Source: Mogibacterium diversum_A
GTDB lineage: Bacteria; Bacillota; Clostridia; Peptostreptococcales; Anaerovoracaceae
Assembly: GCF_938028775.1 (NCBI RefSeq)
Contig: NZ_CALIZG010000020.1
Coordinates: forward strand, 1-19,248
Direction: 5' to 3'
Length of the DNA: 19,248 bases
Shown: positions 1-8,798 of the stretch, piece after piece
Layout of the letters: every line of letters begins with the position of its first letter
Numbering within the stretch: position 1 is the first letter of the stretch
Translations under genes and position numbers: made by a program
The notes under the pieces: model-generated
The model's database searches: none
The model's input: only the letters and a program-made list of their open reading frames with translations
What the model was told of the DNA's origin: nothing

Positions 1-207
1 ATTCCAAAGTATAAGAGAAATGGAGAGTGGCATGAGGGTATCAGCGAGATAAATGCTGATATTATCAAGGGATATGATCTCATACTAGTCGCAACTGCAC
101 ACGATGCATACGACTATGAGATGATTAGAAAGAATGCAGTGGCAATTTTTGATACTCGCAACGCATTCAAGGACGTAGAAGAGAGAGATAATATCTCCCT
201 TCTATAA
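1..207 (+). CDS. Nucleotide-sugar 6-dehydrogenase, C-terminal end (partial)
   Basis: An open frame runs from base 1 to a TAA at 205-207 and gives the last 68 residues of a protein that starts upstream of the window. The tail reads YDLILVATAHDAYDY followed by AIFDTRNAF. This matches the C-terminal UDP-binding domain of UDP-glucose/GDP-mannose dehydrogenases of the WbpA/WecC type, where a DTRN motif closes the domain. Such enzymes oxidise UDP-GlcNAc or UDP-ManNAc at C6 to the uronic acid with NAD+. The next two genes are WbpB- and WbpE-like, which act on UDP-GlcNAcA, so a WbpA role (UDP-GlcNAc 6-dehydrogenase) is the best inference. The substrate cannot be decided from this fragment. Confidence 0.8.
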   Translation: MPKYKRNGEWHEGISEINADIIKGYDLILVATAHDAYDYEMIRKNAVAIFDTRNAFKDVEERDNISLL

Positions 208-265
208 GCTTGATACCTTGATACAATACAGATAATTAAGTGCTAAAATTCCGGAGGATATTTAA

Positions 266-1342
266 ATGAAATATGCATTGATTGGATGCGGTAGAATCGC
301 AACAAATCACGTGACTGCTGCAGTAAATAATAATCTAGAAATAGTTGCGGTATGCGACGTAGTGCCAGAAAAGATGGAAGCAATTCTAGAAAAACACAAT
401 TTAGCAGACGACAAGTCGATAAAGAGATATACCGACTACAAGAAGATGCTAGAGGAGAATGACCTAGAGCTTGTGAGCATTGCAACAGAGAGTGGAAAGC
501 ATGCAGCTATCGCACTTGATGCAATCGATGCTGGAGTCAACGTGATTATCGAGAAGCCTATGGCTATGAATATGGCTGATGCAGAGGAGATTATCAAGAG
601 AGCTGCGGAGAAGCATGTAAAAGTATCAGCTTGTCATCAGAATAGATTTAACGTAGCTATTCAGGAAGTTAGAAAAGCTATTGAAGGAAATCGCTTCGGC
701 AAGCTCTCGCACGCATCTATAAATGTTCGCTGGAATAGAAACAAGGGATATTACGATCAGGCGCCTTGGAGAGGAACCTGGGAAGAAGACGGCGGTTGCC
801 TCATGAATCAGTGCATCCATGGGATTGACCTTCTCAGATGGATGATGGGGGATGAGGTTGTTGAAGTATATGGAGCAACTAGGCAGCAATTCCACGATTA
901 CCTAGAGGCTGAAGATGTTGGTGTAGCTGTTGTTAAGTTCAAGAATGGCGCAATAGGAACCATCGAAGGAACTACCAATGTATATCCTCAGAATCTCGAA
1001 GAGACTTTATATCTATTCGGAGAGAACGGTACTGTAAAGGTAGGCGGCAAATCTACCAACACGATAGATGTGTGGGATTTCAAAGACGAGACCTCTGAAG
1101 ATCAGAAGAATAAAGGTCTTGAAGAAGAAACTAGCAACGTGTACGGTAACGGTCACACCAGCTTATTTGCCGATGTAATCGAAGCGATAAAGGAAGACAG
1201 GACTCCTTATGTAGACGGGGTCGCAGGAAGAAATGCACTCGAGATGGTTCTTGCAATTTACAAGAGCCAGAAGGAAGGAGCACCAGTTAGGCTTCCTTTA
1301 ACAGACTTTGCAAGCACTGATATGCGAGGCGAATTCAAGTAG
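266..1342 (+). CDS. Gfo/Idh/MocA oxidoreductase, WbpB-like UDP-GlcNAcA 3-dehydrogenase
   Basis: This 358-residue protein starts with a Rossmann NAD(P) site (GCGRIA, residues 7-12). It has the family motif EKP at 96-98, whose lysine is catalytic, then HQNRFN at 124-129 and a GGCLMNQCIHGIDLLRW stretch with the conserved histidine. Its length is normal for the Gfo/Idh/MocA family. WbpB-type members oxidise the C3 hydroxyl of UDP-GlcNAc uronic acid to a 3-keto sugar, which the partner aminotransferase WbpE aminates. A WbpE-like gene follows 14 nt downstream and a 6-dehydrogenase precedes it, so this role is well supported by context. The start is fixed by CCGGAGGA at 250-257, 8 nt before the ATG. 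The protein is cytoplasmic. Confidence 0.88.
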   Translation: MKYALIGCGRIATNHVTAAVNNNLEIVAVCDVVPEKMEAILEKHNLADDKSIKRYTDYKKMLEENDLELVSIATESGKHAAIALDAIDAGVNVIIEKPMAMNMADAEEIIKRAAEKHVKVSACHQNRFNVAIQEVRKAIEGNRFGKLSHASINVRWNRNKGYYDQAPWRGTWEEDGGCLMNQCIHGIDLLRWMMGDEVVEVYGATRQQFHDYLEAEDVGVAVVKFKNGAIGTIEGTTNVYPQNLEETLYLFGENGTVKVGGKSTNTIDVWDFKDETSEDQKNKGLEEETSNVYGNGHTSLFADVIEAIKEDRTPYVDGVAGRNALEMVLAIYKSQKEGAPVRLPLTDFASTDMRGEFK

Positions 1343-1356
1343 AGCGGAGGAAGATA

Positions 1357-2487
1357 ATGGAGTTTAGAGATTTAAAGAAGCAGTATGCTGCACTTAAAAA
1401 TGACATAGATCGCCAGATTGACGAAGTAATCGCTAGTAGCAGATTTATCGGGGGAAGTAAAGTTTCCGAGCTTGAAGAGAAGCTAGCTGCATACGTTGGT
1501 GTAAAGCACTGTGTAACCTGTGGAAATGGAACAGATGCGCTAGAATTAGCGCTTATGGCATGGGGAATTGGGGAAGGTGACGCTGTATTCGTTCCCGACT
1601 TCACTTTTTTCTCATCTGGAGAAGTGGTTGCAATTTTAGGTGCGACACCAGTTTTCGTTGATGTAAATGAGGATACTTTCAACATGGATGCCGCTTCGCT
1701 AGAAAAGGCAATTACAGGGGTAGTCGCTGATGGGAAGCTAAGACCGAGCGTAGTTGTACCCGTAGACTTATTTGGACTCCCAGCTAACTTCCCTGAGATT
1801 AGAAAGGTTGCAGATAAGTATGGCCTTAAGATTCTTGAGGATGGAGCCCAAGGCTTTGGCGGTGAAATCAATGGACAGAAGGCGTGCAGCTTCGGAGACA
1901 TCTCGACAACTTCGTTCTTCCCAGCAAAGCCACTAGGGTGCTATGGAGATGGTGGAGCGATATTTACAAATGATGATGAAGCCGCAGAGCTAATCAAATC
2001 TTACTGTGTACACGGTAAGGGTAAGATGAAGTATGACAACGTGCGCATCGGAATGAATTCCAGACTCGACTCCATTCAGGCAGGAATCCTACTTCCTAAG
2101 CTAGCTGCATTTGCAGAGTATGAAGTAGCCGATGTTAACAGCGCAGCAGCTAAGTACACTGAACTTCTTAAGGGAACTGTTGCTACACCTGTGGTTCCAG
2201 AAGGATTTTTAAGCAGCTGGGCACAGTACACGATTAAGCTTGAAAACAGAGAGCAGAGAGATGCGCTACAGGCATGCCTCAAAGAGAGATCAATACCTTC
2301 AATGATTTACTATCCTAAGCAGATGCATAATCAGGAGGCGTTTAGTGGCGAAAACGACTATGGCGTTGACTATTCTGTTACTAATAGGCTGTGCGATACA
2401 GTTCTATCGCTACCAATTCACCCATATATCTCAGATGATGACGTGAATGAAGTGGTATCGGTTATCAAGGAGTTTTTAGGCCAGTAA
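1357..2487 (+). CDS. DegT/DnrJ/EryC1/StrS PLP aminotransferase, WbpE-like
   Basis: This is a 376-residue fold-type I sugar aminotransferase. The PLP lysine is K191 in SFFPAKPLGCYGDGGA, a signature shared with WbpE. The cofactor-binding GNGTDAL (57-63) and EDGAQGFG (161-168) are also present. WbpE-type enzymes transfer an amino group from glutamate to the C3 keto group made by WbpB, giving UDP-2-acetamido-3-amino uronic acid. The start has GGAGGAAG about 5 nt upstream, and the stop is only 2 nt before the flippase gene, so the genes are co-transcribed. The N-acetyltransferase that normally follows (WbpD type) is not in this window and may lie upstream. Family assignment is firm; the exact substrate is inferred from neighbours. 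Confidence 0.88.
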   Translation: MEFRDLKKQYAALKNDIDRQIDEVIASSRFIGGSKVSELEEKLAAYVGVKHCVTCGNGTDALELALMAWGIGEGDAVFVPDFTFFSSGEVVAILGATPVFVDVNEDTFNMDAASLEKAITGVVADGKLRPSVVVPVDLFGLPANFPEIRKVADKYGLKILEDGAQGFGGEINGQKACSFGDISTTSFFPAKPLGCYGDGGAIFTNDDEAAELIKSYCVHGKGKMKYDNVRIGMNSRLDSIQAGILLPKLAAFAEYEVADVNSAAAKYTELLKGTVATPVVPEGFLSSWAQYTIKLENREQRDALQACLKERSIPSMIYYPKQMHNQEAFSGENDYGVDYSVTNRLCDTVLSLPIHPYISDDDVNEVVSVIKEFLGQ

Positions 2488-2489
2488 GC

Positions 2490-3764
2490 ATGCGGGATAA
2501 GATTAAATTCATATATCAGAAGGGCCTAGTTCATATAATGGGCTCGGGGCTTCTCAATAAGGTGTTTACGTTTATCGGGAATGTCTTTGTTGTAAGGTTC
2601 TTAACCAAACGCGAGTACGGAATTTTCGGATACGCTGACAATATAATGACCTTCTTCCTGATTCTGAATGGAATGGGTATCATATATGGAATGCTTCAGT
2701 TCTGTTCAGAACAGAGGCCGGAAGAGGAAAAAGAGGCCTACTATTGGTTTTCGCTCAAGTTCGGAATGGCGTTTAACTTCGCAATTGCAATAGGTGTATT
2801 CATATGTGCAATGTTTGCACCATTAAAGGTAGCTGAGGCGAGACATGTGTTGATGATATATTCATTATATCCATTGACATACTACATTTATCAATATTAT
2901 TGCCTGCTGATGCGATGCAAGAGAGAGAATAAACGATATGCCCTGCTATCAAATCTCAATGCCTTTATTTATATGGCTGTTGAGATTGTCGGTGCGTATT
3001 ACTTAAAAGCTAGTGGAATCATCATTGCGCTTTACCTTGCGACGATGATAACCTCTTTAGTTGGGATGAGGTATTACTCGATTAGGGCACTAAGAAATGC
3101 GAACTATCTCTCGAGGCATCAGAAGCTTGAGCTGATAAAATATTCCGCATATGTGTGTGCTAATACTATGATTTCGAACTTACTCATCTTGATGGATGTG
3201 TTCCTCATCGGTTACATCATAGTTAGTCCTGAAAAAATCGCTATATATAAGGTTGCGGCTACAATACCTGAAGCGTTGATTGTAATACCTAATAGTGTAG
3301 TGATTTTCGTGTATCCGTATTTTGCAGAGCACAACATGGAATACGACTGGATTAAGCAGAACACCAAACGTCTAATTGGAATCACCGCCATTATGAATTT
3401 TATTATTGCGGGGATGCTATTTATTCTAGCTCCGTGGATAATAAAATTATTGTGGGGTGTTAAGTATATGGGCGCCGTTACAGTGTTCAGAATACTTTCG
3501 GTTAACTACTTCGTATCGTCAACCCTCAGAGTTAACGTGAGCAACCTGCTTGCAAGCCTCAGAAAGGTGAAGCTTAACTTTTACATAAATATTGTTGCGG
3601 GTATAAGCAATATAGTTCTCGATGCTGTACTGATTAAGTACATGGGTATTGATGGTGCTGCATGGGCTACATTGACAGTCGTAGTGATTACAACTGCAAT
3701 GCTGATGCCTGCACTTATACATAGCATACGTAGCCTAAAGAAAATTGAGTCAGAAAACAGTTAA
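2490..3764 (+). CDS. Polysaccharide flippase (Wzx/RfbX, MOP superfamily)
   Basis: This 424-residue, strongly hydrophobic protein has roughly 12 predicted membrane helices. The N-terminus contains GSGLLNKVFTFIGNVFVVRFL followed by YGIFGYADN, the start typical of Wzx-type polysaccharide exporters (a gene-family fingerprint, not a catalytic motif). Such proteins flip the undecaprenyl-diphosphate-linked repeat unit across the membrane. It begins 2 nt after the aminotransferase stop, so translation is probably coupled. A polymerase, a chain-length protein and an LCP ligase follow, completing a Wzx/Wzy-dependent route. A shadow reading frame on the opposite strand inside this gene has no coding support. 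Confidence 0.85.
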   Translation: MRDKIKFIYQKGLVHIMGSGLLNKVFTFIGNVFVVRFLTKREYGIFGYADNIMTFFLILNGMGIIYGMLQFCSEQRPEEEKEAYYWFSLKFGMAFNFAIAIGVFICAMFAPLKVAEARHVLMIYSLYPLTYYIYQYYCLLMRCKRENKRYALLSNLNAFIYMAVEIVGAYYLKASGIIIALYLATMITSLVGMRYYSIRALRNANYLSRHQKLELIKYSAYVCANTMISNLLILMDVFLIGYIIVSPEKIAIYKVAATIPEALIVIPNSVVIFVYPYFAEHNMEYDWIKQNTKRLIGITAIMNFIIAGMLFILAPWIIKLLWGVKYMGAVTVFRILSVNYFVSSTLRVNVSNLLASLRKVKLNFYINIVAGISNIVLDAVLIKYMGIDGAAWATLTVVVITTAMLMPALIHSIRSLKKIESENS

Positions 3765-3799
3765 AAGACTGGTAATTATAAGGAATGGAGCTTAAACAA

Positions 3800-5002
3800 A
3801 TGAGTTATGCAAGAAACTATCGAAAAAGCAGATTCAATACGTTTACTAAAATATGGTCTTTGCTTTATCTAATAGCACTGCTGGTATTCGTATCAGCTAT
3901 GCTGGTGTTAGACGTAGTACCTTCCAAGCTACTGCTTGGAGCATTTGTCGTACTTCTGATAATAAGTGCAGTATTCTTCGTGCAGCTATTCAGAGATAAT
4001 ATAAAAAGATCCAGAAAGGTTACAGCATTTATATTGAGCTTAATCTTAATGGTGGTTTACACTGTTGGAACGGCATATGCAGTTGCTACGCATGAGTTTC
4101 TAGGACAGGTTACTGCAAAGAAGAAAGCAGAGGATGCCGTAGATGTGACGAGCAAACCATTCAACATTTACATAAGTGGAATGGATACAACTGGAAAGAT
4201 TACAGAAGAAGCTCGTAGCGATGTTAATATGATTATTACGGTAAATCCTAAGACTCACAAGGTTCTCATGACTTCAATCCCAAGAGATTATCTAGTTGAA
4301 CTGCAGAATGGGGAGAAGGATAAGCTCACCCATACAGGTCTTATGGGTATAGATGAGACCACTTCGGATGTGGAAGACTTACTTGGTATTAAGATAAATT
4401 ACTACGTAAAGGTTAACTACAATACGCTTAAGGATCTCGTAAATTCTATCGGAGGAATCACTATCAACTCTGACAAGGCATTTATCTCATACATCGGGAA
4501 ATACCGCTTTGTAGAAGGTGAGAATAAGCTTGACGGTGCTAAGGCACTGGCATACGCGAGAGAGAGACATGCATATAGCGATGGCGACAACCATAGAGTT
4601 CGTAACCAGCAGGAAGTTCTCAAGGCTATCGTGAAAAAGCTTACGGGGTCGACGACACTGCTCACGAGATATAACAAAATCCTGAAGTACCTCGCTCCGA
4701 CTATGGAGATGAACCTGACTAGATCGGAGGTTAAGGCCCTTGTAAAGTTCCAGCTAGGAAAGAATCCGAAGTGGAAGTTTGAATCCAATTCATTAGAAGG
4801 ATTCGATGCATTTTCTACTGTATATTCAGCAGGAAACCAGCAGCTATATGTTATGAAACCTGATGAAGAAAGCATTAAGAAGGCTCGTCAGAAGATTAAA
4901 GAAATCGAGCATCCAAAGTCGAAATCAAAATCAAAATCAAAATCAAAGAACAAGAGCGATAACGATATTGAGAGTGAGAGCAGCGAAGATGACAACCTAT
5001 AA
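3800..5002 (+). CDS. LytR-CpsA-Psr (LCP) family glycopolymer ligase
   Basis: The protein (400 residues from this start) has three N-terminal membrane helices at about 19-36, 44-64 and 74-97, then an extracellular LCP domain. LCP motifs are seen in order: YISGMDT, RSDVNMIITVNP, SIPRDYLV, YYVKVNYNTLKDLV, IGGI, and LAYARERHAYSDGDNHRVRNQQ. The arginines and aspartates in these blocks bind the lipid pyrophosphate. LCP enzymes move undecaprenyl-linked polymers onto peptidoglycan or protein. The three-helix layout resembles CpsA. An ATG at 3785 is in frame, but AAGGA abuts it directly at 3780-3784; the same site sits at a usable distance from the ATG at 3800, which I prefer. The C-terminus is a charged SK-repeat tail that overlaps the licD-like gene. 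Confidence 0.88.
   Translation: MSYARNYRKSRFNTFTKIWSLLYLIALLVFVSAMLVLDVVPSKLLLGAFVVLLIISAVFFVQLFRDNIKRSRKVTAFILSLILMVVYTVGTAYAVATHEFLGQVTAKKKAEDAVDVTSKPFNIYISGMDTTGKITEEARSDVNMIITVNPKTHKVLMTSIPRDYLVELQNGEKDKLTHTGLMGIDETTSDVEDLLGIKINYYVKVNYNTLKDLVNSIGGITINSDKAFISYIGKYRFVEGENKLDGAKALAYARERHAYSDGDNHRVRNQQEVLKAIVKKLTGSTTLLTRYNKILKYLAPTMEMNLTRSEVKALVKFQLGKNPKWKFESNSLEGFDAFSTVYSAGNQQLYVMKPDEESIKKARQKIKEIEHPKSKSKSKSKSKNKSDNDIESESSEDDNL
4922..4947 (+). repeat. In-frame hexanucleotide tandem repeat (AAATCA x4)
   Basis: Four perfect AAATCA units plus AA lie in the 3' end of the LCP gene and encode alternating Ser-Lys in its tail. The unit is a multiple of three, so copy-number change would alter tail length without shifting the frame. 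It ends 41 nt before the LicD start codon. Confidence 0.9.
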
Positions 5003-5846
5003 TGTAGATGCATTTCCAGAGATAAAGGACGTTCAGAGAGTTGAGCTAGATATACTCATAAAAGTCGCTAGGCTTTGTGAGGAAAGAGGGTTAACTTATT
5101 TTATCGAGAGCGGAACAGCTCTTGGTGCCGTTAGACATGGAGGCTTCATCCCTTGGGATGATGACATAGATATCGGCATGCCACGTCAGGATTATGAAAA
5201 ATTTCTGGATATTGCGCAGGAGGAACTGGGCGATGAATACTTTGTGCAGACGAGAGAGACTGATCCCAACGCTCCTTTCTCATTTGCTAAGGTTAGGAAG
5301 AACGGTACAACGTTCATAGAATGGAATAAGCGCAACATTAAGATGCATCACGGTATTTATATAGATATATTTCCGTATGATGGACTTCCTATAGAAGGGC
5401 TCGATGAGCACATCGACAAATGCTTGAAACTCAATAAATTACAGTTTAAAAAATATATTCCAGATAGAGTAGGTGTTCCGCAGAAAAGCTTCAAGTGGAA
5501 GCTCGGAGCTGCCGCGAGAAGAATACAGTACTATCTTTTAAAGCTTTATCCGGAAAGCCTTCTTGAAGGAAAGATAAAAAAAGAGTACATGCGTTATGAT
5601 ACAAATCCAAATGAGCATGGATTTTGTACATGCTTCTCCTTTGTGGATAGAATCATTTTTCCAAATGAACTACTGTTCCCTCCTCAGAAGATTAATTTTG
5701 AGGGAGAGGAGTTCTATGCACCAGCTAAACTCGTAGAATACTTAACACTTATGTACGGTGATTACAACCAGCTTCCACCTGTAGAGGACCGCGTGGGGCA
5801 CAGACCCGTGGAGGTCTCTGTGACGGAGGAGCTATTTACCCGCTAG
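4989..5846 (+). CDS. LicD family phosphotransferase
   Basis: This 285-residue protein carries the LicD nucleotidyltransferase-fold signature: FIESGTALGAVRHGG (39-52), then PWDDDIDIG with metal-binding acidic residues at about 57-61, followed by PRQDYEKF. Family members transfer phosphocholine, or other phospho-alditol groups, from a CDP-linked donor to a surface glycan. I place the start at the ATG at 4989, which overlaps the LCP gene by 14 nt. A longer frame reaches back to 4863, but its first 42 residues are only the LCP tail read in another frame (QNQNQNQ from the hexamer repeat). No choline uptake or activation genes (licA, licB, licC) are visible, so the transferred group is not proven. 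Confidence 0.88.
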   Translation: MTTYNVDAFPEIKDVQRVELDILIKVARLCEERGLTYFIESGTALGAVRHGGFIPWDDDIDIGMPRQDYEKFLDIAQEELGDEYFVQTRETDPNAPFSFAKVRKNGTTFIEWNKRNIKMHHGIYIDIFPYDGLPIEGLDEHIDKCLKLNKLQFKKYIPDRVGVPQKSFKWKLGAAARRIQYYLLKLYPESLLEGKIKKEYMRYDTNPNEHGFCTCFSFVDRIIFPNELLFPPQKINFEGEEFYAPAKLVEYLTLMYGDYNQLPPVEDRVGHRPVEVSVTEELFTR

Positions 5847-5871
5847 TGTAGGGTAGCGAAAGGACTAGATT

Positions 5872-7131
5872 GTGCTAATTTTACTGTCGTGGATTTTGAA
5901 TATAGTGCTCCTGATATATGAGTGGAGGAAGAAATCGCTGGGGATGGTTCTCTGGGCGATGTTATTTGTGGTATTCACAGTTCCTAACACGGCGCATGCA
6001 TATTCAGGAGACTATTCCGACATAACAATTGCCAATGCTACCATGTTAGCAGTGCTATTTATGGCGCTGTATATGTTTACGAGATTCTTCTATTTTGCAA
6101 AGTTTAATGCGGAGAAGCTTGAGATGGAGGTTTCGGATTTTGAGGAGACCCCAGAGGCTCTTTTCAGGATGATTTTCTGCGTCTACTTGATTTGCTTCGT
6201 AATAGTGGCTGGAGGATTTTACGGCAGAGGATATTCACTTTTTAACTCAACGTGGACTCAGACGCTAAATATGGCACAGACACCTATAGAGATTATGGCA
6301 GGAAAAGTAATGGTTGCATTCTCAGGAATCGGATTTGCTTGCCTATGTAAGAAAAAGCGTCTGTGTTTCCTGATAGCGTTTATAATCTATTTATTTTGCG
6401 CACTTTATTCAAAATCTAGGTATAATCTTCTTGGCTTCATAACGCCTTTCATCATCTACTTTCTTTTTAACAAAAATAACAAGAAGGTTGCAGTAGGAGT
6501 ATCGGCAGGAATAGTTCTTGTGTTTGCTGTGTTCGTATTCCAGCAGATTCGTTGGTTAGGAGATATATCTTTACTCCCTAAGGTCGGAATCGGAGAAATC
6601 TTTAAGAGATCTATCGACTATATGAGAAAGGGCGGAGGAGAGCTAGGACTTATCAAGGCATACTACTACTTTGTGGAGCATAATAATAACTTCCCCAAAT
6701 TCGGTATGGGGCTAGGATACATGAGACTTGCATTGCTATTTGTTCCAGCGGCCATCGCCAAATTTAAGCCAAGGGATTTTGCTATAGATATGTATAAAGA
6801 GTGGATGCACGTCGATAATCCTCGAGGGACAATGCATCCAACGCTTTTCGGTGATGTGTTTGCTAATTTTGGATTCATGTGTTTCTTGTTGGGGATTGTA
6901 TATGGAATCCTAGTGTCATTCGTAGATGAGTTTATCAAGGCTACGAAGGATCCAACTATGCGATGCATGAAAGCAAGTATGGTCTGCACGCTGTTTATTC
7001 TTATTGGAAGAGGTGCGACATACAATGCTATATTTAACTATATTATCGGTGCACTCGTGTTAGACATCATATACGCGGTTTACAAAATATGGAGGAGAGC
7101 AAGTGAAAATACTGTTCATCAGTGCAGCTAA
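5872..7131 (+). CDS. Polysaccharide repeat-unit polymerase-like membrane protein (Wzy type)
   Basis: This 419-residue protein has about 10-11 hydrophobic helices and no soluble domain. The start is a GTG at 5872, chosen because GAAAGGA (5858-5864) lies 7 nt upstream and no nearby ATG fits. A charged stretch in the middle (SKSRYN near residues 180-190, then QQIRWLGDIS) and a loop with RGTMHPTLFGDVFANFG resemble oligosaccharide repeat-unit polymerases, which are very divergent. Its position between flippase, glycosyltransferase and chain-length genes supports a Wzy role: joining lipid-linked repeat units on the outer face of the membrane. It could instead be another polytopic surface-glycan protein. 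Its 3' end overlaps the next gene by 29 nt. Confidence 0.68.
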   Translation: MLILLSWILNIVLLIYEWRKKSLGMVLWAMLFVVFTVPNTAHAYSGDYSDITIANATMLAVLFMALYMFTRFFYFAKFNAEKLEMEVSDFEETPEALFRMIFCVYLICFVIVAGGFYGRGYSLFNSTWTQTLNMAQTPIEIMAGKVMVAFSGIGFACLCKKKRLCFLIAFIIYLFCALYSKSRYNLLGFITPFIIYFLFNKNNKKVAVGVSAGIVLVFAVFVFQQIRWLGDISLLPKVGIGEIFKRSIDYMRKGGGELGLIKAYYYFVEHNNNFPKFGMGLGYMRLALLFVPAAIAKFKPRDFAIDMYKEWMHVDNPRGTMHPTLFGDVFANFGFMCFLLGIVYGILVSFVDEFIKATKDPTMRCMKASMVCTLFILIGRGATYNAIFNYIIGALVLDIIYAVYKIWRRASENTVHQCS

Positions 7132-8200
7132 TAAAAATTTTGACGGCAGGACGAGGGCATTACTCGATGTCCTAAACTCATTTGCTGACGTCGTAGACAT
7201 AACCACAACACAAGAAAGTGATTTTGTGGATAACAACTCGTATTACGTAAACTACAAGTCATACAAAGAGTTTATTCGCAAGACAGTAGAAATCGGCAAG
7301 GAGCATAAGGACGTGGACTTTATCTTCGCTGACAACAGGAAAGCAACTGTTCCGGCGCTCAAGTTAAATAAACTCCTTAAGCCTAAAGCTGTGATTTACG
7401 ATGCGAGGGAGCTATATCTGCAGAGAGAAACTCATGGATTTGCTAGTAAGGTCGGCTGCTTTTTCGAGTCGAGGATGATTGCGAAAGCCGCACTGACCAT
7501 CTGCGCAAATGAAGAGCGCAAGCAGGTTATGGAGAAAGAGTACGGCAAGATTGGAGCAATACTCGTGTTTGAAAACTTCCGAAAGCTATCGTATTCTAAG
7601 GAGTTTTCAGAGGAAGTAATGAAGCTGAAATTCGACTATCTGAACGGAGATGATTCATTTAAAATCGTATCAACAGCTGGTTGCGAAATCGAAAGAGGCA
7701 CAAAGGAACTTATCGAAGCAGCAGCGAAGCTAAACTTCAATAATACATTGTACCTAGTTGGCTGCAAGGAAAATGCTGAAAAGCAGGAGATTGAAACATT
7801 CATCGAAGAGAATAAGCTCGAGAATGTGAAACTCGTACCTAGACTAAACCAGGATGAACTCAAATACTTCGTTTCTAAATGTGATGTTGGAATAGCGATG
7901 TATCACAAGAAGAATTCAAACAATCTCTACTGTTCGTCGGGGAAAATCTATGAATACGCATATGAAGGGATTGCTGTTGCAACGACTGATAATCCGCCGA
8001 TGAAGAGAGTTTTGGACGAGTACGGAATCGGAGCATATGACAGCGATATTGGCAAAGCGCTGGTGAGTGTTCACGACAATATGGACGATATCAAGAAGAA
8101 TATAGAAACATTTGTCGGAGATCGAGTAGTCGAAAAGAAACAGGAAGAATTTGCATTTGATTTAAGAAAGTGTATGGAGGACTTACAAGATGGGAAATAG
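7103..8200 (+). CDS. Glycosyltransferase, GT-B fold (family 4-like)
   Basis: This 365-residue soluble protein has two Rossmann-like halves. The C-terminal half shows the GT4-type pattern: IVSTAGCEIERGTKELIEA, LYLVG, VKLVPRLNQDELKYFVSKCDVGI, and YCSSGKIYEYAYEGIAVATT, where the KxYEY-EG segment corresponds to the donor-sugar binding site. The start is GTG at 7103, with GGAGGAGA at 7091-7098 about 5-7 nt upstream, so it lies inside the end of the polymerase gene. It is the only glycosyltransferase in the window. An initiating transferase and any others for the repeat unit are presumably upstream. Donor and acceptor sugars cannot be read from the sequence. Confidence 0.82.
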   Translation: MKILFISAANKNFDGRTRALLDVLNSFADVVDITTTQESDFVDNNSYYVNYKSYKEFIRKTVEIGKEHKDVDFIFADNRKATVPALKLNKLLKPKAVIYDARELYLQRETHGFASKVGCFFESRMIAKAALTICANEERKQVMEKEYGKIGAILVFENFRKLSYSKEFSEEVMKLKFDYLNGDDSFKIVSTAGCEIERGTKELIEAAAKLNFNNTLYLVGCKENAEKQEIETFIEENKLENVKLVPRLNQDELKYFVSKCDVGIAMYHKKNSNNLYCSSGKIYEYAYEGIAVATTDNPPMKRVLDEYGIGAYDSDIGKALVSVHDNMDDIKKNIETFVGDRVVEKKQEEFAFDLRKCMEDLQDGK

Positions 8201-8798
8201 CTTTGAGAAGAGGATTATCGAGCTAGTGAAGAAGTATGCGGTAGTAATGATTATATGCGTAGTAGTTTGCGCAGTTGGAATGGCTAAGATTGAAGGCTCC
8301 AAGGCTACAACTTCATACAAGGCGAAGCTAACCGTAGCAGTTACACCTGCTGAAGGATATCAGAAAAGCACCCTTGAGGATATCCAGAAGAATGAGGAGC
8401 TTGTTGGACTCTATGCAAAGATTTCGACATCATCTAAGACTCTCGACCGTGTAGCTCAGTACGCAGGGCTCGACGAAAAGGGCAGAATTGCACTTAATTC
8501 AAGAGTTGCAGTTGATTTTGATAAGGATGGTCAGTATGTAGATATTTACATTACTGCTGATACTGAAGATGAAGCCCTCAAGTTAGCAGATGCAGAAGCC
8601 AAAGCTGTTGTTGAAGTTAGCAAAGAGGTTAGAGGCGAAGACATACTAAAGGTGGTCTCGATGCCGAGCAAGCCACTCGAAGCGGAGAGTGTAAGTACGA
8701 AAGGTTACTATGCTACAGGTGGTGTTGCGGGTATCTTTGTGGGAATCATAGTAAGTGCACTACTGGAGATGAAAAGAAAGAAACATGTACGAAATTAA
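8190..8798 (+). CDS. Wzz/CapA-like chain-length determinant (no kinase domain)
   Basis: The protein has 202 residues. One membrane helix lies near 17-31, then a mostly soluble extracytoplasmic part (about 32-170), then a second helix at about 174-194 and a basic tail. The segment MPSKPLEAE just before the second helix matches the proline-rich motif of Wzz/CapA polysaccharide co-polymerases, which set polymer length with the Wzy polymerase. The start overlaps the glycosyltransferase by 11 nt, with GGAGG about 10 nt upstream. No tyrosine kinase (CapB/Wzc) domain is fused here or present in the window. It is somewhat short for Wzz but normal for the Gram-positive modulator subunit. Confidence 0.82.
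   Translation: MGNSFEKRIIELVKKYAVVMIICVVVCAVGMAKIEGSKATTSYKAKLTVAVTPAEGYQKSTLEDIQKNEELVGLYAKISTSSKTLDRVAQYAGLDEKGRIALNSRVAVDFDKDGQYVDIYITADTEDEALKLADAEAKAVVEVSKEVRGEDILKVVSMPSKPLEAESVSTKGYYATGGVAGIFVGIIVSALLEMKRKKHVRN

Noticed and set aside
218..236. Possible internal promoter before the WbpB-like gene (TGATACAAT, identical to the extended -10 box at 11457-11465)
   Set aside because: There is no matching -35 at a good distance, and the gap is short within a co-directional operon. It could be a weak internal promoter but is not supported enough to list.
4417..4875. Minus-strand open frame of 152 codons within the LCP gene, and similar antisense frames elsewhere
   Set aside because: They lie opposite well-supported genes, have no family signature and no ribosome sites, and are shadows of the coding strand.
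4863..4988. Longer start for the LicD-like protein
   Set aside because: The extra 42 residues are the LCP coding tail and its hexamer repeat read in another frame. The LicD family begins near the ATG at 4989.
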